Notes: generated by a model from the letters alone, not told the origin. Positions 26,263 through 35,795 are shown, numbered from the stretch's first letter. The stretch is 64,000 nt of DNA from Leucobacter sp. Psy1 (GCF_020096995.1 NZ_CP083692.1:868001-932000); one strand, 5' to 3'. Numbers and translations are program-made.

Positions 26263-27045
26263 ATGGAGTTCTGTGAACCCGCGGAGGTCGTGGCGGTCAC
26301 GAGAGTGACCCCGTCGATGATCCGTGTGCGTCTCCGAGCGCTCGGCGAGTGGACCTGGTATGCCGATGGTCGGGGAGACGAGCGCGTCGACATCGCCTTC
26401 CCGTGGCCAGGCGAAACGCGGGCCGACGTGACCTACTTCAACCGGGAGCACGCTGGCGAGTCCCTGAACGAGCCGACTCCCCCGTGGCGGCACTACACCA
26501 TGCGCGCAGTCCACGATCGTGGACGCGAGTTCGACGTAGAGTTCGTCGTACACGGGGATGGCGTCGCCTCGACCTGGGCCGAACGGGCGGAACCCGGCCA
26601 TGTGCTCGGCATCTTCCTCGGCTCGACCGTGTCCCACGCCTACCACTCGCCTCCGAACGATGCGCAGTGGCAGTTGCTCGTTGCCGACGCCACCGGTCTT
26701 CCCGGATTGGCCCGGATCGTCGAGGAGCTGCCCGAGGGGGTCCCGGTGCAGGCGATCGTCGAGGTCCCAACTGCGGCGGATCGGCGTGTCATCGAGACCC
26801 GGGGCGACGTGGACTGGACCTGGATCATCGGACCAGGAGGTCGAGAGAGCGCATTGCCGACAGCGGTCGAAGGCATCGCACTCCCTGAGACGCCCGGATA
26901 TGCCTGGGTGGCCTGCGAATCGGCCGCCGCCCGCAGCATCCGCACCCATCTGCGGCGGCGGCACTCGCAGCCGCGCGACCGGCATCGGGCAATCGGATTC
27001 TGGACGGCGGGGAAGATCGGGCACGATGGGCGAGGCACGGACTGA
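26263..27045 (+). CDS. Siderophore-interacting protein (FAD-binding ferric-siderophore reductase)
   Basis: 260 residues from ATG 26263, with a strong GAGGAG at 26255-26260. An in-frame GTG at 26221 is a poorer start. The FAD-binding barrel carries RHYTMR (the RxYT flavin motif), a following FVVHGDGVASTWAERAEPG, and GSTVSHAY. The C-terminal half is the SIP domain ending with the expected IGFWTAGKIG. Such proteins release iron from imported siderophores by NAD(P)H-dependent reduction in the cytosol. It pairs functionally with the ABC transporter on the other side of the AraC gene. Confidence 0.88.
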   Translation: MEFCEPAEVVAVTRVTPSMIRVRLRALGEWTWYADGRGDERVDIAFPWPGETRADVTYFNREHAGESLNEPTPPWRHYTMRAVHDRGREFDVEFVVHGDGVASTWAERAEPGHVLGIFLGSTVSHAYHSPPNDAQWQLLVADATGLPGLARIVEELPEGVPVQAIVEVPTAADRRVIETRGDVDWTWIIGPGGRESALPTAVEGIALPETPGYAWVACESAAARSIRTHLRRRHSQPRDRHRAIGFWTAGKIGHDGRGTD

Positions 27046-27209
27046 CGATCGTCGGCAAGCGGAACGTACGGATGAGGGTGAGGTAACTCCGGTGCCCTGG
27101 GCTCTGTAGGGGATCGAGCGCGCGGGTCAGACCTTCTGCTTGGTCGTCCCCGCTATCACGAGCGCCTCGGACATCGTCTGGAGCTGGTTCCCGCCCGTAG
27201 GATCGGAGC

Positions 27210-28544
27210 ATGAGTTCACCCGATGCGGTCCCGGGGGCGGCTGCACGCGCGGCCGGCCTGTCCGCGACGGACGTGCGCGCGCGCCTGGAGTTTCTCGAAT
27301 CGACGGGGCACGGCTTGCTCGAATCCGGGCTTACGAGCGGCCAGACGGAGCACGCGCTCGCTCGATACGGTCTCGATCTCGGAGTTGAAGCGCTGTCGAT
27401 CTCGGCGTTCGGGCGCATGCTGATCCTCGAGGCGGCTACGCACGACGGCGACACAGTGTCGTCGTCGGGTGCCGCGCGAACGCTCGACGCCATCGACTGC
27501 ACTCGGTCGCGCGAACTGACCCGGCTCGCCGAGCGGACAGCGCACACCGAGGTTGCCCGGGTGCATGGTCACGATGCGCGAGAGCGGCTCGCAGTGGCGA
27601 AGCGGGTCGCCGACCGGCTGCGGCTCACTGTGACGCCCTGGTGGATCGTCGCGCTCGGCACCACCATGCTCGCGTTCTTCATCAGCATGCAGGTCGGCGT
27701 CTCCTGGGAGGCGTGGGTCACCGCCGCGCTCGTTCAGGCCGCCGCCTCGGTCGTCGGCGTAGGCACGACCGCGGCGCGCATGCCAAAGCTGTTCGCGGTC
27801 GCCGTGCAGAGCACGGTGGCAGGCGCGCTCGCCACGATGCTGGTGCAGTGGGACTTCGTCGATCCGGTCGGCGCTGCCGCGGCGATCGCCGTGAACTGGC
27901 TGCTGTTGCTTCCGCTTCCGCAGGTGATCGGTGCTGTCACCGACGCGATCGATGGCGACCACCTCTCTGCCGGAACCAGGGTCGCGAACGTCGCGGTCGC
28001 TGCAGTCGGCATCGTCATCGGTGGCACGCTCACGTTCGCCCTCGGGGAGGCACTGGGAATGGAGCACCCGAGGCTCGATGGGCTGCCCGCGATGCCGTGG
28101 TACTTGATCCTGGTCTTCTCTGCCCTGGGCGCCATCGCGAACTCGTTCGCCAACGGAGGCCGACTCAATCTCGTCGCTCCGGCCGCCTTCCTCGGGGTAG
28201 CTACGGGTGCCACGAACCAGGTGCTTCTCTCAAGCGGGCTTCCCGCCGTCTGGGCGACGGCGCTCGCCGCGACGGTGCTCGGGCTGCTCAGCGCCAGGAT
28301 CGCGGTGCGCACCGGCTACCCGAGTCAGGTGCTGGCGCTCATGGGGGTGACGGGAGCCCTGCTCCCCGGTATCCCCGTGTTCTTCGGTATTCTGCAGCAA
28401 ATGGGGGAGGGGTCGGGACTGGCATCGTTCGGCACGGCGGGCCTCATGAGTCTCGCGATCGGCATCGGCGTCGCGTTCGGCGGCTACCTTTCCCGTCTGG
28501 TGAGCTGGGAGCGGACCGCTGCCGCGGGGAGCGAGGAGACCTGA
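27210..28544 (+). CDS. ThrE-family threonine/serine exporter
   Basis: 444 residues. The N-terminal 190 residues form the cytosolic ThrE domain (RLEFLESTGHGLLESGLTSGQ, ALARYGLDLGVEALSISAFGRML). About ten membrane helices follow in two blocks (ThrP_1 then DUF3815/ThrE_2), including LVAPAAFLGVATGATNQVL and QVLALMGVTGALLPGIPVFFGI. In corynebacteria ThrE exports threonine and serine by proton-motive force. The full fused form is the typical actinobacterial length. The stop overlaps the ydcF-like gene by one base (TGATG), so the two are co-translated. Confidence 0.85.
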   Translation: MSSPDAVPGAAARAAGLSATDVRARLEFLESTGHGLLESGLTSGQTEHALARYGLDLGVEALSISAFGRMLILEAATHDGDTVSSSGAARTLDAIDCTRSRELTRLAERTAHTEVARVHGHDARERLAVAKRVADRLRLTVTPWWIVALGTTMLAFFISMQVGVSWEAWVTAALVQAAASVVGVGTTAARMPKLFAVAVQSTVAGALATMLVQWDFVDPVGAAAAIAVNWLLLLPLPQVIGAVTDAIDGDHLSAGTRVANVAVAAVGIVIGGTLTFALGEALGMEHPRLDGLPAMPWYLILVFSALGAIANSFANGGRLNLVAPAAFLGVATGATNQVLLSSGLPAVWATALAATVLGLLSARIAVRTGYPSQVLALMGVTGALLPGIPVFFGILQQMGEGSGLASFGTAGLMSLAIGIGVAFGGYLSRLVSWERTAAAGSEET

Positions 28545-29617
28545 TGGTGGGACCGGTCTGGCTCTCCGCGGCGCTGATCGTGGTCGGAGGCGTGCTTTTC
28601 GTGACGGGAGGCGCCGGGTTCCTCCGCGACGGGCGGCGCATCGGGGCACCCATCATCGCGATTCTCGGAGCGGGGATCTGCGCCCTCGGCGTCGGCCTCG
28701 TGCTGGCGGTTCTCGGTCACCCGCTGTTGCTCGTCATCGTGCTGGTGGTCGCGTTCGGTCTCCTGCTTCTCGGCAACGTCGTCGGATACCCGCTGCTCGT
28801 CATCTTCCTGCTGTATGCCGGGATCACCGTCTTGCGCCGCGAGAGCCGGACGCTCGGGAACGCTCTGGCACTCGTCGCGGCTATCGGGCTGATCCTGCTG
28901 CCGGGCACGCTCGGGTGGTTGGCTCCCTCCGATGTCGTGCGCGACGATCCCGCCTATCTCCTGCGGTACGCCGTGCACCTCGCGGCGATCCTCATCGTCG
29001 TCTATTTCGGGTTCGCCTTCGCAGCCTTCATGATCGCGTCGCTGCTGTATCGCTGGCGTCGCAGTCGCGTCGTGCCGGAAGCGGTTATCGTGCTCGGTTC
29101 CGGCTTGATCGACGGAGCGGTGCCGCCGCTGCTCGCCGCACGACTCCAACGCGGGCTGCAGGCGCAGGCAGACTTCGGTGGCGCCCCGATCCTCATCCCC
29201 AGCGGAGGCCAGGGGGACGACGAACCCCGTTCCGAGGGCGAGGCCATGCGAGAGTACCTCATCGCGCACGGCGCCGATCCAGCCGCCGTCGTCGCGGAGA
29301 CGGAATCACGCACGACATCGGAGAACCTCCGGTTCTCGCGCACCCTCCTCTCGGAACCCGATGCGCCGGTCGTTGTCGCGACCAGCAGCTACCACGTGTT
29401 CCGCACAGCTCTACTGACCCGCGCGCTCGGCATGCGAGCTCACGTGGTGGGCGCACCCACCGCCTGGTACTACGTTCCGAGCGCGGTGCTCCGCGAGTTC
29501 GCCGGTGTGATGCGAGACCACTGGCGCGTCGTTGCCGTGAGCATCGCGCTCATGGTCTCGGGCGCCGTTGCATTCACCCTGATCATCGTTCCCGCCATGG
29601 TGCCGCCGGCCGGTTGA
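28544..29617 (+). CDS. YdcF/DUF218-family membrane protein
   Basis: 357 residues from ATG 28544. Five or six hydrophobic helices occupy residues 1-165. A DUF218 Rossmann-like domain follows: AVIVLGSGLIDGAVPPLLAARLQRGLQ, PSGGQGDDEPRSEGEAM, AETESRTTSENLRFSRTLL and VATSSYHVFRTALLTRALG. The final helix ends in a short tail. Members such as ElyC and SanA act in envelope polysaccharide or undecaprenyl metabolism. Coupled to the ThrE gene, and convergent with the acetyltransferase gene, with only three bases between the stops. Confidence 0.85.
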   Translation: MVGPVWLSAALIVVGGVLFVTGGAGFLRDGRRIGAPIIAILGAGICALGVGLVLAVLGHPLLLVIVLVVAFGLLLLGNVVGYPLLVIFLLYAGITVLRRESRTLGNALALVAAIGLILLPGTLGWLAPSDVVRDDPAYLLRYAVHLAAILIVVYFGFAFAAFMIASLLYRWRRSRVVPEAVIVLGSGLIDGAVPPLLAARLQRGLQAQADFGGAPILIPSGGQGDDEPRSEGEAMREYLIAHGADPAAVVAETESRTTSENLRFSRTLLSEPDAPVVVATSSYHVFRTALLTRALGMRAHVVGAPTAWYYVPSAVLREFAGVMRDHWRVVAVSIALMVSGAVAFTLIIVPAMVPPAG

Positions 29618-29620
29618 GTA

Positions 29621-30226
29621 TCAGCGGTTCCGCGGTGCTCGCCACATACCGGCCGGCTCCGCGTGAGGGACGCGGGTGATCCGCACCGTGGCGGTGAATC
29701 CGAAACGGCGATAGAGCGACCGATTGCGCGGGCTCGACGATTCGAGGTAGGCGGCGTACTGCTCGGCATCGATCGTCGCGAGTCGCGAGCGGAGCAGTGC
29801 GGACCCGACACCGGTGCCGCGCCGATCGGGGCAGACGCCGAGCTCAGCGAGGTACCAGTGCGGCGCGCGGGGGCGGCATCGTGCGAGCGCGAGTTCGAGC
29901 CGCACGCCGGCGAAGAAGCCGCGCATTCCGACCGCGCGCAGGTAGGCCGGCAGTTCGGGGAGCTGCTGCAGGAACGTCACGCGGCGGCCCGGTGGCTCCC
30001 ACGTTGCGGCTCCCACGACTCTTCCATGTTCGTCCCTCGCCGCGTCGACGCGCATGCCGGCGCGCGCCCCTGACCTGAGGAGCGCCTCGAACAGGGCACG
30101 AAAGCGGGCATCGCGGCGGCGGCCGGTGATGAGCGGCCCCATCACGGGGTCCTCACTGAAGGCCGAAGCGAGCACGCGGGCGACCGCCGGAACATCTGCC
30201 TGGCCTGCCTGAGTCACGGTGAGCAT
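29621..30226 (-). CDS. GNAT-family N-acetyltransferase
   Basis: 201 residues. The GNAT fold is recognisable from the N-terminal VPAVARVLASAFSEDPVM, the central strand WYLAELGVCPDRRGTGVGSALL containing the RxxGxG acetyl-CoA loop, and the closing SSSPRNRSLYRRFGFTATV. The substrate cannot be read from sequence; this subgroup is mostly annotated as general acetyltransferases. Single gene on the minus strand. Confidence 0.85.
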   Translation of the reverse strand: MLTVTQAGQADVPAVARVLASAFSEDPVMGPLITGRRRDARFRALFEALLRSGARAGMRVDAARDEHGRVVGAATWEPPGRRVTFLQQLPELPAYLRAVGMRGFFAGVRLELALARCRPRAPHWYLAELGVCPDRRGTGVGSALLRSRLATIDAEQYAAYLESSSPRNRSLYRRFGFTATVRITRVPHAEPAGMWRAPRNR

Positions 30227-30319
30227 CTGTCCTGCGCCTTTCAGACGGTGATGGGGTCGTCGATCGGCCTCAGCTTCAGCGTAACGGCTGAGGCGTTCGG
30301 GCGGGGCGGTTCGGCCGCG

Positions 30320-30913
30320 TCAATCCCACGCGCCGCCGAGGGTGAAGCGACCCGAATCTGCAATAGGGGCGACGTTTGCGGCGACGCCGAGTTCGAGGTC
30401 GCCGTACGTGACGCTGGGGGAGGAGTAGCGGACCCGCTCGGTCTGCTCAGCCGGCGCGTTCGTCACCTCGGCGATGAAGATGTCGACCTCGGCGGGTGGG
30501 AGGTCCAGCTGATCAGCGAGGGATCGGAGCTGGCGATGCAGCTTTTCGGGTGCGACCGTCGCCCCGCGGATCCCGAGCGAGAAGCGATCCCCGTCGCTTC
30601 CGGTGGTCCGCTCGAAAGAAACGAGGCGGGCCTCCAACTGCACAGAGGTCCCTTCGGGCAGCTCCAGGAGGATCGGCCGCGGTTCGTCGGTCTCGTAGAT
30701 GCCCGCAATGCGGTCCTCGGGGATGCCGAACGCATCGGTGCTCGGCTCCCCGGTCAGATCCCACCGCTCGACACCGTCGACCACGGTGCGGGCGGTGGGA
30801 TCGGGACCGTCGGAGCCCGCATCGCCGGGGCTGTGCACGGTCACACAGCCCGAGAGCAGCGCGACCGCAACGGCCGTCGCCGCAAGACGCAAGATGCGGC
30901 CGATCGTGCTCAT
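30320..30913 (-). CDS. Secreted lipoprotein of unknown function
   Basis: 197 residues. A lipoprotein signal ends in ALLSGC (Cys 23), after which a Gly/Asp/Pro linker leads to a folded domain from about residue 45. I do not recognise the domain; its predicted strands (RPILLELPEGTSVQLEARLVSFE, RFSLGIRGATV) suggest a small beta-rich fold. The start lies in a four-base overlap with the beta-propeller gene, so both are made together. They probably form a complex on the outer membrane face. Confidence 0.7.
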   Translation of the reverse strand: MSTIGRILRLAATAVAVALLSGCVTVHSPGDAGSDGPDPTARTVVDGVERWDLTGEPSTDAFGIPEDRIAGIYETDEPRPILLELPEGTSVQLEARLVSFERTTGSDGDRFSLGIRGATVAPEKLHRQLRSLADQLDLPPAEVDIFIAEVTNAPAEQTERVRYSSPSVTYGDLELGVAANVAPIADSGRFTLGGAWD

Positions 30914-32538
30914 GACGCGCGCTGCAGGACCACGGTCCCGAATCTCTCAGCGCCGACCATGATGAAGTCATCTCCGACGGGGCGGATATCCAGCATCTGC
31001 GAGCGCGCGATGGCCGTCGCTGTCTCGGGGGCATCCGCACCGGTACGCGGGTCGACGAAGTACTGGCGCTCGTAGCCAGGCACGTACAGGTGGCCGTCGA
31101 GGGTGACGGCGTCGCCGAGCCACAGCGGCTGCATCTGATCGGGAGCCCCTGGAATGCTCCAGAGCTCCTCCCCGGTGTAGGCGTCGAGCGCGGTCACCTC
31201 CGTGGGGCCGGTGTGCAGGAGCACGACGTCACCGAGCACCTTCACGTAACGGTCGGCATCACCGGACGAGTACTCTTTCCCGACATCCGTGCCCGATACC
31301 TCCCAGACCTCCTGTCCCTCCGCGTCCAGCAGACGCACCGTGACCGCTGCGGACCCGAGACCCGAGTCATCAGATCGGGGTCGGAAATCGCTGGTCTCGG
31401 CGATGAGTATCCCACCATTTTCGACCCGATCTGGTGCGGCGGGGACCTGGTCGATGACCGCGATCGGATCCCCGGGCGACCCGTACTCCCAGAGCACTTC
31501 ACCCGTCTCCAGGCTCCGGGCCTGAATCGGAATCAGATCGGGGTCACCCACGGTGTCGGTGGAGGTGGACACGGTGAACAGGTCGTCGGGGGTCAGGGAC
31601 TCCAACCTGTACGCGTGCGTGAGGAAGATCCCCTCCGGCCCCATCGAGAGTGGGAGGGGTCGAGTTCGGGAGAAGCCGTCTCGCTCGTACTCCACTGCCG
31701 GGAGGGCGGTCGTGGAGCCCGGGGAGAAGCGAGGGAGCGTCACCTGCTGCACGGTCCGCGTGTCGATGTCGTCCTGCTCCTCATCGGCGACCATCGGGTT
31801 CCACGACTTCCCGCCAACGAGCAGGCCGACGTCGGTGGTGCTCGCCGCGTAGCCACCTGAGCCGGGGAACCTGCGGCAGTGTTCACGTTCACCAGTAGCT
31901 TTCCCGATGCTCATCAGCTCGGTGCTCTGCTCGCCGACGAAAACGTTCTGCCCGCGCAGAATGCGGTTCACGAGCACCAGGTGCTCACCCTGCTCGATCA
32001 CTCCGGCATCCCGGCTCTCGTCGAGATTCCACTGCCACGACGCCTCACCTGTACCCGGATCGATGAGCGCGAGTCTTCGGATGCCCTGAGTTTCGTTGAC
32101 GCTCAAACGGAGTTGGCCGCCCTGTGCTGCGACTTCCACCGAGACCTCGTCGGCGCTGACCTCGCCGTCGGAGTAGTCGGTGGTGCTCGGGATCTCGCCA
32201 ACGGGTGTGAACCCGAGTCCGTCGGCGAGTTGCTCGATGCGCTCGCGATGCGTGTTGAGCTCGGCGGCGTCGACGTCGGAATGCTCGGCGTCACCCCAGG
32301 CCGCCCACGGGGAGTCGAAGGTGCCGGCGTCCATGCTCGAGAGGTCGCGCCCGCAGGTGATCCCGCTCGCATCCCATGCGCGCACGTACCAGTCGGGCCT
32401 TGCGGTGCCGATGACGAGCGCCGCGACGGCCACCATCGCAAGCGCTCCGCCACCGCCCCAGATCAGCGCGCGCCGCCGCCGTCTCCGAGGCGGAGGAGGC
32501 GCAGGTGAGGCATCGCTGCTCGTGGCCATGGCCTTCAT
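30910..32538 (-). CDS. Membrane-anchored PQQ-like beta-propeller protein
   Basis: 542 residues. A basic, proline-rich cytosolic start (PPPPRRRRRRALIWGG) precedes one membrane helix (residues about 28-45). The rest is outside the cell. WD40/PQQ-like repeat signatures recur (GTGEASWQWNLD, LETGEVLWEYG, AEGQEVWEVSGTD, AYTGEELWSIPGA), indicating an eight-blade-type propeller used for binding, not catalysis. It is related to the outer-membrane assembly BamB fold, but in Gram-positives the role is unknown. Coupled to the lipoprotein gene. Confidence 0.75.
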   Translation of the reverse strand: MKAMATSSDASPAPPPPRRRRRRALIWGGGGALAMVAVAALVIGTARPDWYVRAWDASGITCGRDLSSMDAGTFDSPWAAWGDAEHSDVDAAELNTHRERIEQLADGLGFTPVGEIPSTTDYSDGEVSADEVSVEVAAQGGQLRLSVNETQGIRRLALIDPGTGEASWQWNLDESRDAGVIEQGEHLVLVNRILRGQNVFVGEQSTELMSIGKATGEREHCRRFPGSGGYAASTTDVGLLVGGKSWNPMVADEEQDDIDTRTVQQVTLPRFSPGSTTALPAVEYERDGFSRTRPLPLSMGPEGIFLTHAYRLESLTPDDLFTVSTSTDTVGDPDLIPIQARSLETGEVLWEYGSPGDPIAVIDQVPAAPDRVENGGILIAETSDFRPRSDDSGLGSAAVTVRLLDAEGQEVWEVSGTDVGKEYSSGDADRYVKVLGDVVLLHTGPTEVTALDAYTGEELWSIPGAPDQMQPLWLGDAVTLDGHLYVPGYERQYFVDPRTGADAPETATAIARSQMLDIRPVGDDFIMVGAERFGTVVLQRAS

Positions 32539-32591
32539 GGTAGCCGAGCGCTCGGGGTAGCCTGGGGGAACGCTCGCGGAGGAGGGACCCC

Positions 32592-32927
32592 ATGCTGTTC
32601 GCGTTGGTGGCGTTTTTCGCGGTCCCCGTCCTCCTGTTCGTGGTCGGCGTCGTCACGATCGTGCAGGCCGTGAAATCGCTGCGCAGAGCTCAGGGTTCGC
32701 GGGCCTCCGCGATTCTCCGCGTGATCGCCGGAGTCGGGTTCGTCGGGTGCGCATTCATCTCAGTCGGCGGGGTGCTCGCTCAGGTGCAGTACGCCATCGT
32801 GATCTTGCCGATGCTGGGCCTGTTCGGTGCGGCGGTGTGGGGAGGCGGGTTCCTCATCGCCGCCGCGATCGTCGAGGTGGTGGTGCGGCGACGGGAGCAC
32901 GTGTCACGTGTGTCTCAGGAGCAGTGA
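32592..32927 (+). CDS. Small membrane protein, unknown
   Basis: 111 residues with three hydrophobic helices (LFALVAFFAVPVLLFVVGVV, ILRVIAGVGFVGCAFISVGG, AIVILPMLGLFGAAVWGGGF), a basic loop KSLRRAQGSRAS after the first, and a short charged tail. GGAGGAGGGA at 32577-32586 gives an excellent ribosome site. It is divergent from the propeller gene and has no recognised family. Confidence 0.6.
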   Translation: MLFALVAFFAVPVLLFVVGVVTIVQAVKSLRRAQGSRASAILRVIAGVGFVGCAFISVGGVLAQVQYAIVILPMLGLFGAAVWGGGFLIAAAIVEVVVRRREHVSRVSQEQ

Positions 32928-32968
32928 AAGGTACTCGAGCAGGTAACGGAAGGTTTCTCCGCCACTGT

Positions 32969-33892
32969 TTACACACTGGATGCGGGAACGTGTTCTGCGG
33001 CGTGCAGCGCTTCGACGAACTCAGCCACTGCGCGTGCGCGCGGTGGTAAACGCATTCCCCGTGCGAAGGCGAGTACGACTCGAACCGGAGGGATGTCATC
33101 ATTAATCTCAAGTACATGAATGGGTCGCCCCTCGGCCGTGACGCTGATCGGCGATCTTTGCCCGAGGACAGCGTAGCCGAGTCCGCGACCGACAAGGTTG
33201 CGCATGAGCTCAACGCTTGACACTGTGTAGGCCTCTCGTTGCGCACCCTCGGTCGCGCTGGAGGGTGTCAGCCGAGTGGCAATGGGAGGAATGCTGAGTC
33301 GGATGAGTGGCTCATGGATGAGCTCTTTCAGATCGATCGATGTGCGCGTGGCGAGCGGGTGATCTGCGGCCACGATGACGTAGGGGGCCATCTCGATGAC
33401 CTGGATCCAATCCAGGGATTGGGGTAGGTCGCGCTCATAGAGGAACGCGACCTCGAGTTCCCCTTCTTCCAAAGCGGAAAACAATGCTTCCGGGCTTCCC
33501 TCCCTAAAATCGATGGACAGAGAAGGATGCTGCTTGGCGAAGGTGTCGCAGATCTCCGGCATCAGCATTGACGCGATGCCGGTGAGGCAGCCCAGATGGA
33601 GTGTGCCAGTCACAGCCCCTGAACGGGAGTCGAGTGTGAGCTGGAGCTCCGTGGCCTGGGCTGTGATCGCTCGGGCCATGGGGAGGACGTCGCGACCTTC
33701 CGGAGTCAGAGTGATTCCCTTGGCGCGGCGACGGTGAAGAAGCTGTGCTCCGAGCGCGCGTTCCAGTTCCGTCAACGCAACGCCCAGCCCGACCGGTGAT
33801 ACATGGCATCGTTCAGCGGCCGCTCGAATGGTGCCGCTTTCCGCAGCGGCAAGGAAGTACTCGAGTTGTTTCAGCGTGCATTGCGCTTGCAT
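32969..33892 (-). CDS. LysR-family regulator of the catabolic/peptide-ABC cluster
   Basis: 307 residues, started at ATG 33892 (MQAQCTLKQLEYFLAAAES), which has AGGAGG immediately upstream. The N-terminal winged helix (SGTIRAAAERCHVSPVGLGVALTELERALGAQLL) and a full effector domain (GTLHLGCLTGIASMLMPEIC) are present. It belongs to the CbbR/CynR-like branch with a periplasmic-binding-type sensor. It is divergent from the substrate-binding protein gene across a 278-base AT-rich region containing an inverted repeat, and it is the obvious regulator of the whole downstream cluster. Confidence 0.87.
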   Translation of the reverse strand: MQAQCTLKQLEYFLAAAESGTIRAAAERCHVSPVGLGVALTELERALGAQLLHRRRAKGITLTPEGRDVLPMARAITAQATELQLTLDSRSGAVTGTLHLGCLTGIASMLMPEICDTFAKQHPSLSIDFREGSPEALFSALEEGELEVAFLYERDLPQSLDWIQVIEMAPYVIVAADHPLATRTSIDLKELIHEPLIRLSIPPIATRLTPSSATEGAQREAYTVSSVELMRNLVGRGLGYAVLGQRSPISVTAEGRPIHVLEINDDIPPVRVVLAFARGMRLPPRARAVAEFVEALHAAEHVPASSV

Positions 33893-33973
33893 GGCGGCCT
33901 CCTGCTGGCCCGGCTTGAGGATCAAAAGAAGATCTGTACTTAAATGAAGATTATTACCATTTTCCATTTCTTT

Positions 33974-33993
33974 TTCATTGTGATGATAATGAA
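33974..33993 (+). promoter_or_regulatory. Candidate LysR operator in the divergent region
   Basis: TTCATT and AATGAA form a perfect 6-base inverted repeat around 8 bases (33974-33993). This is the arm length and spacing of a LysR recognition site (T-N11-A type). The stretch 33930-33995 is far more AT-rich than the genome around it, as expected of a divergent promoter. The site lies about 80 bases upstream of the regulator's start. Confidence 0.4.
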
Positions 33994-34170
33994 TCAGCTG
34001 CTGGAACGCGAGAGACCTTCAGATTGTCGGAGGGCAGTGCTGACTGAAGCCGACCGGAGCTGAAGAAACGGGGCTCGCCGTACTGCGGGAGCGCGTGAAC
34101 GAGTTTCATGGGGCGTGTCGCGCTGGTACGCACTGGGTCAACAAGCACGAAGAGGTGCAGAAGAAAGGCA

Positions 34171-35784
34171 ATGATGTCTCATCGAATCACTCAGCGGCGC
34201 CGTTGGCTGCCGGTATTGGCCGCCACGATCGCCTCCGGAGCACTGGTGCTTTCAGGATGCACGAACGGTGCCACCGCTGACCCGTCCGAACCCTCGGATC
34301 ACACACGCGAAGCCGAGTCGGGTGGCGATCTCACCATGCTCATGTACGTGCCGACTCGGAGCTTCGATCCTGCTGATGACAACACGATGGCGAGCACAGG
34401 AGACGCCACTCGTATGTCAGCCATCTACGACCTGCTATTGACGCTCGACCCGGTCACGGGGGAGGTGAGACCGCAGCTCGCCGAAAGCATGACCCCGAAC
34501 GACGACGGCAGCGTGTGGACGATTGAACTGCGCGAAGGCGTCGAATTCTCCGATGGCACACCTCTCGATGCCGAGGCGGTGAAATTCACATACGAACACA
34601 TCGCGGAAAAGGGTATCGCCTCCCAGGCGCGCGCGATCGAGAGCTGGAACATGGAGGTGACGAGTCCGCTCACTCTGCAGATCTCGATCCCGAACGCCAA
34701 TATGCATCTCGACCGCACGGTCGCAGACTCGCTGCCCTTCATCGTGTCCCCGTCGGCCGTGAAGGCTGACCCGGAAGGCTTTTCGCGGGCACCCGTCGGT
34801 GCGGGACCGTTCGAGCTGAGCGAGTACGTGCCCGACGACTACGAGGTCTATACGGTCAACGAAAGCTACTGGCAGGAGGGGCTGCCCAAGCTCGACAGTC
34901 TGCGTTTGGAGCTGGTGCCGGACGCGGCACAGCGAATCAATACCATCGCTTCTGGAGCGGCGCATGTGCAAGCTCCGAGCGCCGACGCGGATGCCGCACT
35001 GCTCGAAAACGCCGTGAGCCAAGGGCTCTCGTATTTCGAGGTTGAGCAGAATGGCGGTGGCTGGATCTACATGAACAATGAGCGTCCCCCCTTCGACGAT
35101 GAGAGGGCCCGCCGAGCGATGTATCTCGCCCTCGACCGCACTGAACTGACTCAGGTCGCTCTCGGTTCGCCTGAGGCGACGGCCATAGAAACTCTGTTCG
35201 TCGCCGACTCGCAGTACCATGAGGCCGACGTTCGATTCCCGGACCCGGACCCTGAGGAAGCGCAGCGGCTCTTCGATGAACTCGCTGCCGACGGTAAGCC
35301 GGTCGATATCAGCTATATCAACATCGCCGGCGAGGTGAACTCGCGTGCGGCACAGTTCATTCAGGCGAAGCTCGCCGAGTTCGAGAACGTGAGTGTGGAG
35401 ATCGAAACGCTCGACGTGACAGCCGGACGTGAGCGCGTGTTCGTTGATCGAGACTACGACATGAGCCCGTACCCAGGCGCCTACAAATTCCCCGACCCCG
35501 AGCCCGGGCTTTACAACCTTCTCGCGACCGATGCCTTATGGAATACGACTGGATACTCGAACACAGAGGTCGACGCCGCGCTGGCGGCCGCGCGAGCGAC
35601 TTCGGACCCCGAGGAACGGCGTGAGCAGTACCGCGTGGTCCAGGAGCGCTTTATGGAGGACTTGCCGGGACTCTTCACCTTCACCCCGACAATCACGGTA
35701 ATAGCAGAGCCGTCGGTGACCGGGATGACGTACAACGCACGCGGGGTCGTCTCGTGGCCTGAAGTCGGATTCGCGGCAGAGTGA
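34171..35784 (+). CDS. Peptide/nickel-type ABC transporter substrate-binding lipoprotein (family 5)
   Basis: 537 residues from ATG 34171. A second ATG follows immediately, and AAAGG lies about six bases ahead. The lipoprotein signal ends in VLSGC (Cys 30). The mature part is a family 5 solute-binding protein: LLLTLDPVTGEVRPQLAESMTPNDDGSVWTIELREGVEFSDGTPLDAEAVKFTYE is the N-terminal signature, and YDMSPYPGAYKFPDPEP lines the ligand pocket. These proteins bind peptides, but also opines, heme or plant-derived small molecules. Here it delivers the substrate of the catabolic genes downstream. An mRNA hairpin separates it from the permease genes. Confidence 0.88.
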   Translation: MMSHRITQRRRWLPVLAATIASGALVLSGCTNGATADPSEPSDHTREAESGGDLTMLMYVPTRSFDPADDNTMASTGDATRMSAIYDLLLTLDPVTGEVRPQLAESMTPNDDGSVWTIELREGVEFSDGTPLDAEAVKFTYEHIAEKGIASQARAIESWNMEVTSPLTLQISIPNANMHLDRTVADSLPFIVSPSAVKADPEGFSRAPVGAGPFELSEYVPDDYEVYTVNESYWQEGLPKLDSLRLELVPDAAQRINTIASGAAHVQAPSADADAALLENAVSQGLSYFEVEQNGGGWIYMNNERPPFDDERARRAMYLALDRTELTQVALGSPEATAIETLFVADSQYHEADVRFPDPDPEEAQRLFDELAADGKPVDISYINIAGEVNSRAAQFIQAKLAEFENVSVEIETLDVTAGRERVFVDRDYDMSPYPGAYKFPDPEPGLYNLLATDALWNTTGYSNTEVDAALAAARATSDPEERREQYRVVQERFMEDLPGLFTFTPTITVIAEPSVTGMTYNARGVVSWPEVGFAAE

Positions 35785-35795
35785 CGAGATCCAAC

